64,000 nt of DNA from Callipepla californica brunnescens (Eukaryota > Chordata > Aves > Galliformes > Odontophoridae): the NCBI GenBank assembly GCA_023055505.1, contig JALIRH010000007.1:28873720-28937719 (forward strand), read 5' to 3'. The notes under the pieces were generated by a model. That model saw only the letters and a program-made list of their open reading frames with translations. It was not told the DNA's origin and did not search any database. Position 1 is the stretch's first letter; the number at the start of each line of letters is the position of its first letter. Positions 60,291 to 64,000 of this stretch are shown here, piece after piece. Position numbers and translations under genes: made by a program.

Positions 60291-63200
60291 CTGAAAAAAA
60301 ACCCACAAAGAACTGTCAGGAAAAGCAGTACACACAGCTGATAACAAAGAATCTTCAGAACCTAAACGGCCTCTTCAGATAATTCTTTGCGCTGATAAAA
60401 ATGTTACTGCCCTCTGCTGGTCACAGATTGGATGCTACTACGTCCAGTGAAAAGCTATGCCAGCTGCTGCTCTGCTCAGGAGAGCATCATCATAAGCCTG
60501 ATCCATTTCTCACTCTGTAGGTCTGAAGGCAAGCAATCTGACATCCCAACGTCCCAGTCCTGCTTCTAATGCTGAAAGGATCAAACTTCCAGTGTTACAT
60601 TATGAAGAACATTAACAGAGATGTTGGAATTTAAAAATCGAGCCTTGTCAAAAGTGTTAGAACAAAAAGGGAGCTCCACCACGCTGCTCTCTTCCTCTCT
60701 CCTTCTCAGAAAGAGAGGAGGAGAAAATATGATTAAAAAAAAATACAACACTGGGTTGAAATAAGTAGTAGTAGAAAAGAAAAAGAATGAAGACCACACA
60801 GAAGCAAGATGAAAAAAGAAAAGATGATTATCTTCTAATTACCATCAGTAAGCCACCTCCAACCACACCTTGGGAGGCAGGACCCCAACGTGCATAGCAG
60901 TTGTTATGGAAATAAAAACTTTCATGATGAGAGTCCCCCTTGTGCTCTCTCCGCTTCCCCGGTTTTATTGCTGAGCACAGCCTCACACAGCACAGAACAT
61001 CCCTTGCTCAGTTTAGGTCAGCTGTCCTGGCCATGTCCCCTTCCCAGCTCTTGCAGACCCCAGTGGCCATATGGGGGCTTGAAGAGCCAGTCCTGATGCT
61101 GAGCCAGCACTGCTTAGCAGCAGCCAGAAGGTGAGTGCCAACTGCCCCAGCTGCAAGTGCAGAGCACAGCACTAGAGTTTTTAGCACAACGCTTCACAGG
61201 ACACATTTTGCTAACTGCTTTTATGTCATTTTTTTTCTGCCAAACCGTACAAGAAATGTTGGGCATGAGAGTTTAGTAGACTAAGCCTACATACCTAGCA
61301 AGACCTATGTTATAGCCACCTTCAGCATCTGATGCTTACATCCTAACGCTTAATTTTTAAGTGATGATTTCCAAAGTTTCTGAAATCATTCAGACTGGCA
61401 GAAAACTGCTCCAAGGACATCAGGGCTCAATAAATAAGGCCATATTCACATCTTGGTTTTAGTTGAGACAGTTAATATTTTTTTTTCCCCATATTGTCTG
61501 GCATGATGCTATGCTTAGGCCATAGCGAAAAAAAAAAAGAAACAATGCTGATAACACATGGATGTTTTAGATGTTGCCAAGCAGTGCTGTACAGAGTTAA
61601 TAATGTTTTTTCACTTTCTCAGCGGTTTCTCAGCTGCTCACACTGTTTAACAGTGAAAAATGAAACAGTTTTTAATTACATATTTTAAACACATGTACTG
61701 AATGGTAAGTGCTTCTATAAATCTCATGTTTCAGCTTCACTTTTCCACAGAACCTGCTCTCTTAATATTTGAAAGTTAGTTGACTTCAGTTACACTATTT
61801 ATTTCACCACTCCTGCTCTTGGTCCAGCTGATATTGTAGCACGATACTACCACAGCAGACTGCTGTAAGTGAGGCATGCACTCTCCCAAGTGATAAAAGA
61901 AGAAAGGCTACAGCCAGTTTTTAGCCTGTCACTTAGTAATTCGCATCAATACCCCAGAAGAGCCCATAGGACTAGGCAGAACCAGCAGGACAGAAGGGCA
62001 ATGTGCCCTACCAGTCTCTGCACGGTTCTTCAGCCTCCAATGGTAAGTCCCACAGACCACAACGAGAGCAAAGTTACCAACACTTAGGTGACCACTGCTA
62101 CGTGAGGTGGTCTCTCCAGGTCCTGCATACTTTGAGAAGACTTCTATCAGTTTTAGCATGGAAAATGGCTCCAGAAAATTCTGAATATCCGAGATGGGAC
62201 TATTCCGCTGTAAATTAAGTTAGTAAATAATTATGACAGCATAAGTGACTGAGTTCTCAGGAACAGGAGAAATAAAGAAAATTAAACAAAAATCAACTTA
62301 AGTTTCCTTCCCCTCACCCACACTACCCCCAAGAAAATGCTACCAGTGCCTTGGTATTTTGGCCAGTTCTACTGTATTAGCCAGGATTTGCATTGAGAAG
62401 AATAGAACAAAACGGTTTATTGAGTTCTGAACAGTCTGGAAAAATCCTTCTTGTGGAAAAAACCTTTGTTATTAGCATGTTTATATTTCTACACAGCTCG
62501 AAAAATATGTTGCAAACATGCAACAGATGGTCTGACGTACTTTGACGTGTTATAGTTTTTTTAACCAATCTGCATCCCCATCCTCCCTAAAAAACACAGC
62601 TTAGCTGGGATTTGTCTGCAATTTATCAGTGACTTTAGATTGCATTTGCCACAGTCGTAGCAGCAGCTGCCTTGGCCCACTACCAGGCCTCGGTCACTTC
62701 TGAAACTATTATGTAAGCCCTATAACTAACAGTACTAAGATGTCAATTGTCATATAACTTACTTCAAATGTAAGAATATTTTAGTCAATTTACCTAACAG
62801 GTTATAAAAGCATGACCATATTCTTAATATTTTAAAGCTACAAATTACCACTGCAACGTTTTTTTGCTTTTGTCTAAGAACGCAATTGAAAAAAATAAAG
62901 TCCATAATTGGATCTGCTCCAACATCTTGATCTGAGAATGGCCACAAAGATGATTAGAGGGCCAGAGCACCTCCCCTAAGTGAAGGGAAGGAGGGGGAAC
63001 AATTGTTTATACGGATTGATAGTGATAGGACAAGGGGGAATGATTTTAAATTAAGACAGGAGAGATTTAGGTTAGATGTTAGGCGGAAGTTTTTCACTCA
63101 GAGGGTGGTGATGCACTGGAACAGGTTGCCCAGAGAGGTTGTGGACGCCCTATCCCTGGAGGAATTCAAAGCAAGGCTGGTTGCAGCTTTGAGCAACCTG

Positions 63201-63727
63201 CTCTAATGTGAGGCGTCCCTGCCTATAGCAGAGGGTTGGAACTACATGATCTTAAAGGTTTCTTCCAACCCAAACCATTCTAGGATTCTGCAGATCATAA
63301 ATAATATTTAATTATTATGATATCTTAGATGCTATCTCACGTATTTAAGGAGATACTAGAAAAAGAACTGCAGGAAGACTATTTAAAGTCTTATAGTTTA
63401 GTTTTAAGAGAAACGAAAACAAAAGATCTGCTTTCAGAAGTCATCCCACACAGTGTTTGTGGAATTTTACACAGAGGTGCAGGAACTCTATGGACTGCAT
63501 ACATGCAATGAAGCCTCCCTTCAGCTTAGTAGTGCAGATTCCACATGCAGGCTATGCACGTACTCACACTGACAAAGCTCAGACAAGGACCGTACCATTG
63601 CACTTGCAGGATCCTGCAATGCTCGAGCTGCACCATCCTGCTGGGACTCAGGTGAAGTAGCAGAGCAGCTCAGTCCTGCTGAGTTTGAAGGTTCTGCTTC
63701 TGACTTGCTGGATGAATTGACTTCTGC
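60021..63727 (-). CDS. UBE2J1: Ubiquitin-conjugating enzyme E2 J1, last two coding exons (5' part off window)
   Basis: UBE2J1 (Ubc6-type) is a tail-anchored E2 on the ER membrane that transfers ubiquitin to misfolded ER proteins during ER-associated degradation. Two exons, 63596-63727 and 60021-60290, join in phase 0 and give the last 133 residues: AEVNSSSK, a low-complexity Ser/Pro/Gln/Ala region, the conserved [13 protein letters not shown], then a single C-terminal membrane anchor ([17 protein letters not shown]) and [13 protein letters not shown] at the end. The SPRQRRAQQ motif and the RRIxLANEYIF tail identify UBE2J1. The low-complexity part is diverged from the mammalian protein as I remember it. 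The catalytic UBC domain with its active-site Cys is beyond the right edge. The gene is not functionally linked to the GABA receptor genes; it is a conserved neighbour. Confidence 0.93.
60291..63595 (-). other. UBE2J1 last intron
   Basis: 3.3-kb GT-AG intron containing one CR1 copy at 62930-63292. No other exon recognised. Confidence 0.85.
62930..63292 (+). mobile_element. CR1 LINE, about 360-bp 3' fragment
   Basis: CR1 ORF2 C-terminal coding ([20 protein letters not shown], then [19 protein letters not shown]) still open from 63003 to about 63206, followed by GGGTTGGAACTACATGATCT and the CCATTCTAGGATTCTG tail. Same type as the copy at 10660. Confidence 0.93.
63596..63727 (-). CDS. UBE2J1: UBE2J1 penultimate coding exon
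   Basis: 132 nt (44 codons, phase 0 at both ends), acceptor CCTTGCAG| and donor AATG|GTACGG. It encodes [18 protein letters not shown] and onward to ALQDPASAM, the disordered linker between the UBC domain and the anchor. Confidence 0.87.
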
Positions 63728-64000
63728 CTGCAAGGAATACATACGTGTGCTTCAGAGATGAGATCAAGGTTGCAAAAAGATTCAGATTTCCTTGGAATGT
63801 TCATTCCAAGAATGATGTCAACTGCATTTCAACAGGTTTTCATAAACCTGTTGATGTAAGTCTTGGTTACTCATCTGTAGTCTTCTTTCACATCAGTTTA
63901 GACAATATCCCAGCTCTGCTTTGCATTTTTGTAGTTATATTGTTTAGGCATAAAAATAGCTATAATGTTAAAGAAAAAACACATGATCAGAACAAAAAAA
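63728..64000 (-). other. UBE2J1 intron, partial
   Basis: Intronic sequence running off the right edge. No exon seen. Confidence 0.75.

Noticed and set aside
1..64000. tRNA, rRNA, CRISPR arrays, bacterial-type operons, endogenous retroviral genes
   Set aside because: I looked for tRNA B-box-like motifs, regularly spaced repeats and retroviral protein motifs and found none; the absence is by eye only.

Overview
This is vertebrate nuclear DNA, almost certainly from a bird and probably a galliform close to chicken. It has split genes with GT-AG introns, sparse coding sequence, and at least fifteen fragments of the avian LINE CR1, several ending in the typical CR1 3' tail of short ATTCTATG-like repeats. 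Recognisable proteins are vertebrate. The species call is inference; the bird call rests on the CR1 copies.

All three genes lie on the minus strand, so each reads right to left. (1) UBE2J1 (ER-membrane ubiquitin-conjugating enzyme): only its last two coding exons are present (63596-63727 and 60021-60290); the catalytic part lies beyond the right edge. (2) GABRR2 (GABA-A receptor rho-2): complete, nine coding exons between 57565 and 36746. The exons join in frame with consensus splice sites to give 464 residues. (3) GABRR1 (GABA-A receptor rho-1): its first five coding exons lie between 18289 and 695. The Cys-loop and all membrane segments lie beyond the left edge. As I remember the human map (6q15), it has the same order and orientation.

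Layout from left to right: 1-18289 is the 5' half of GABRR1 with large introns, including a 10.2-kb first intron and a GC-rich 54-nt symmetric exon. 18290-36745 is intergenic, with no gene I can support; it holds CR1 fragments, a CpG-dense block near 23.2-23.5 kb and a small GC-rich block near 27.8-28.05 kb. 36746-57565 is GABRR2. 57440-57830 is the CpG-rich GABRR2 first exon and promoter. 57830-60020 is the short gap plus the UBE2J1 3' UTR. 60021-64000 is the UBE2J1 3' part.

GABRR1 and GABRR2 are tandem paralogues encoding subunits of chloride channels gated by GABA (the former GABA-C receptor), best known from retina. Their shared exons have equal lengths (68 and 224 nt) and phases, which supports origin by tandem duplication. 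UBE2J1 is a functionally unrelated syntenic neighbour that works in ER-associated degradation.

No new biological system is evident. The most unusual structure is a perfect 57-bp inverted repeat with a 17-nt loop in GABRR1 intron 2. Its boundaries carry an 8-bp direct repeat, as expected of a recent template-switch mutation. Other points worth checking are the removable 54-nt GABRR1 exon with a furin-like motif, an apparent lost glycosylation sequon in rho-2, upstream start codons in both GABRR genes, and two isolated CpG-rich blocks.
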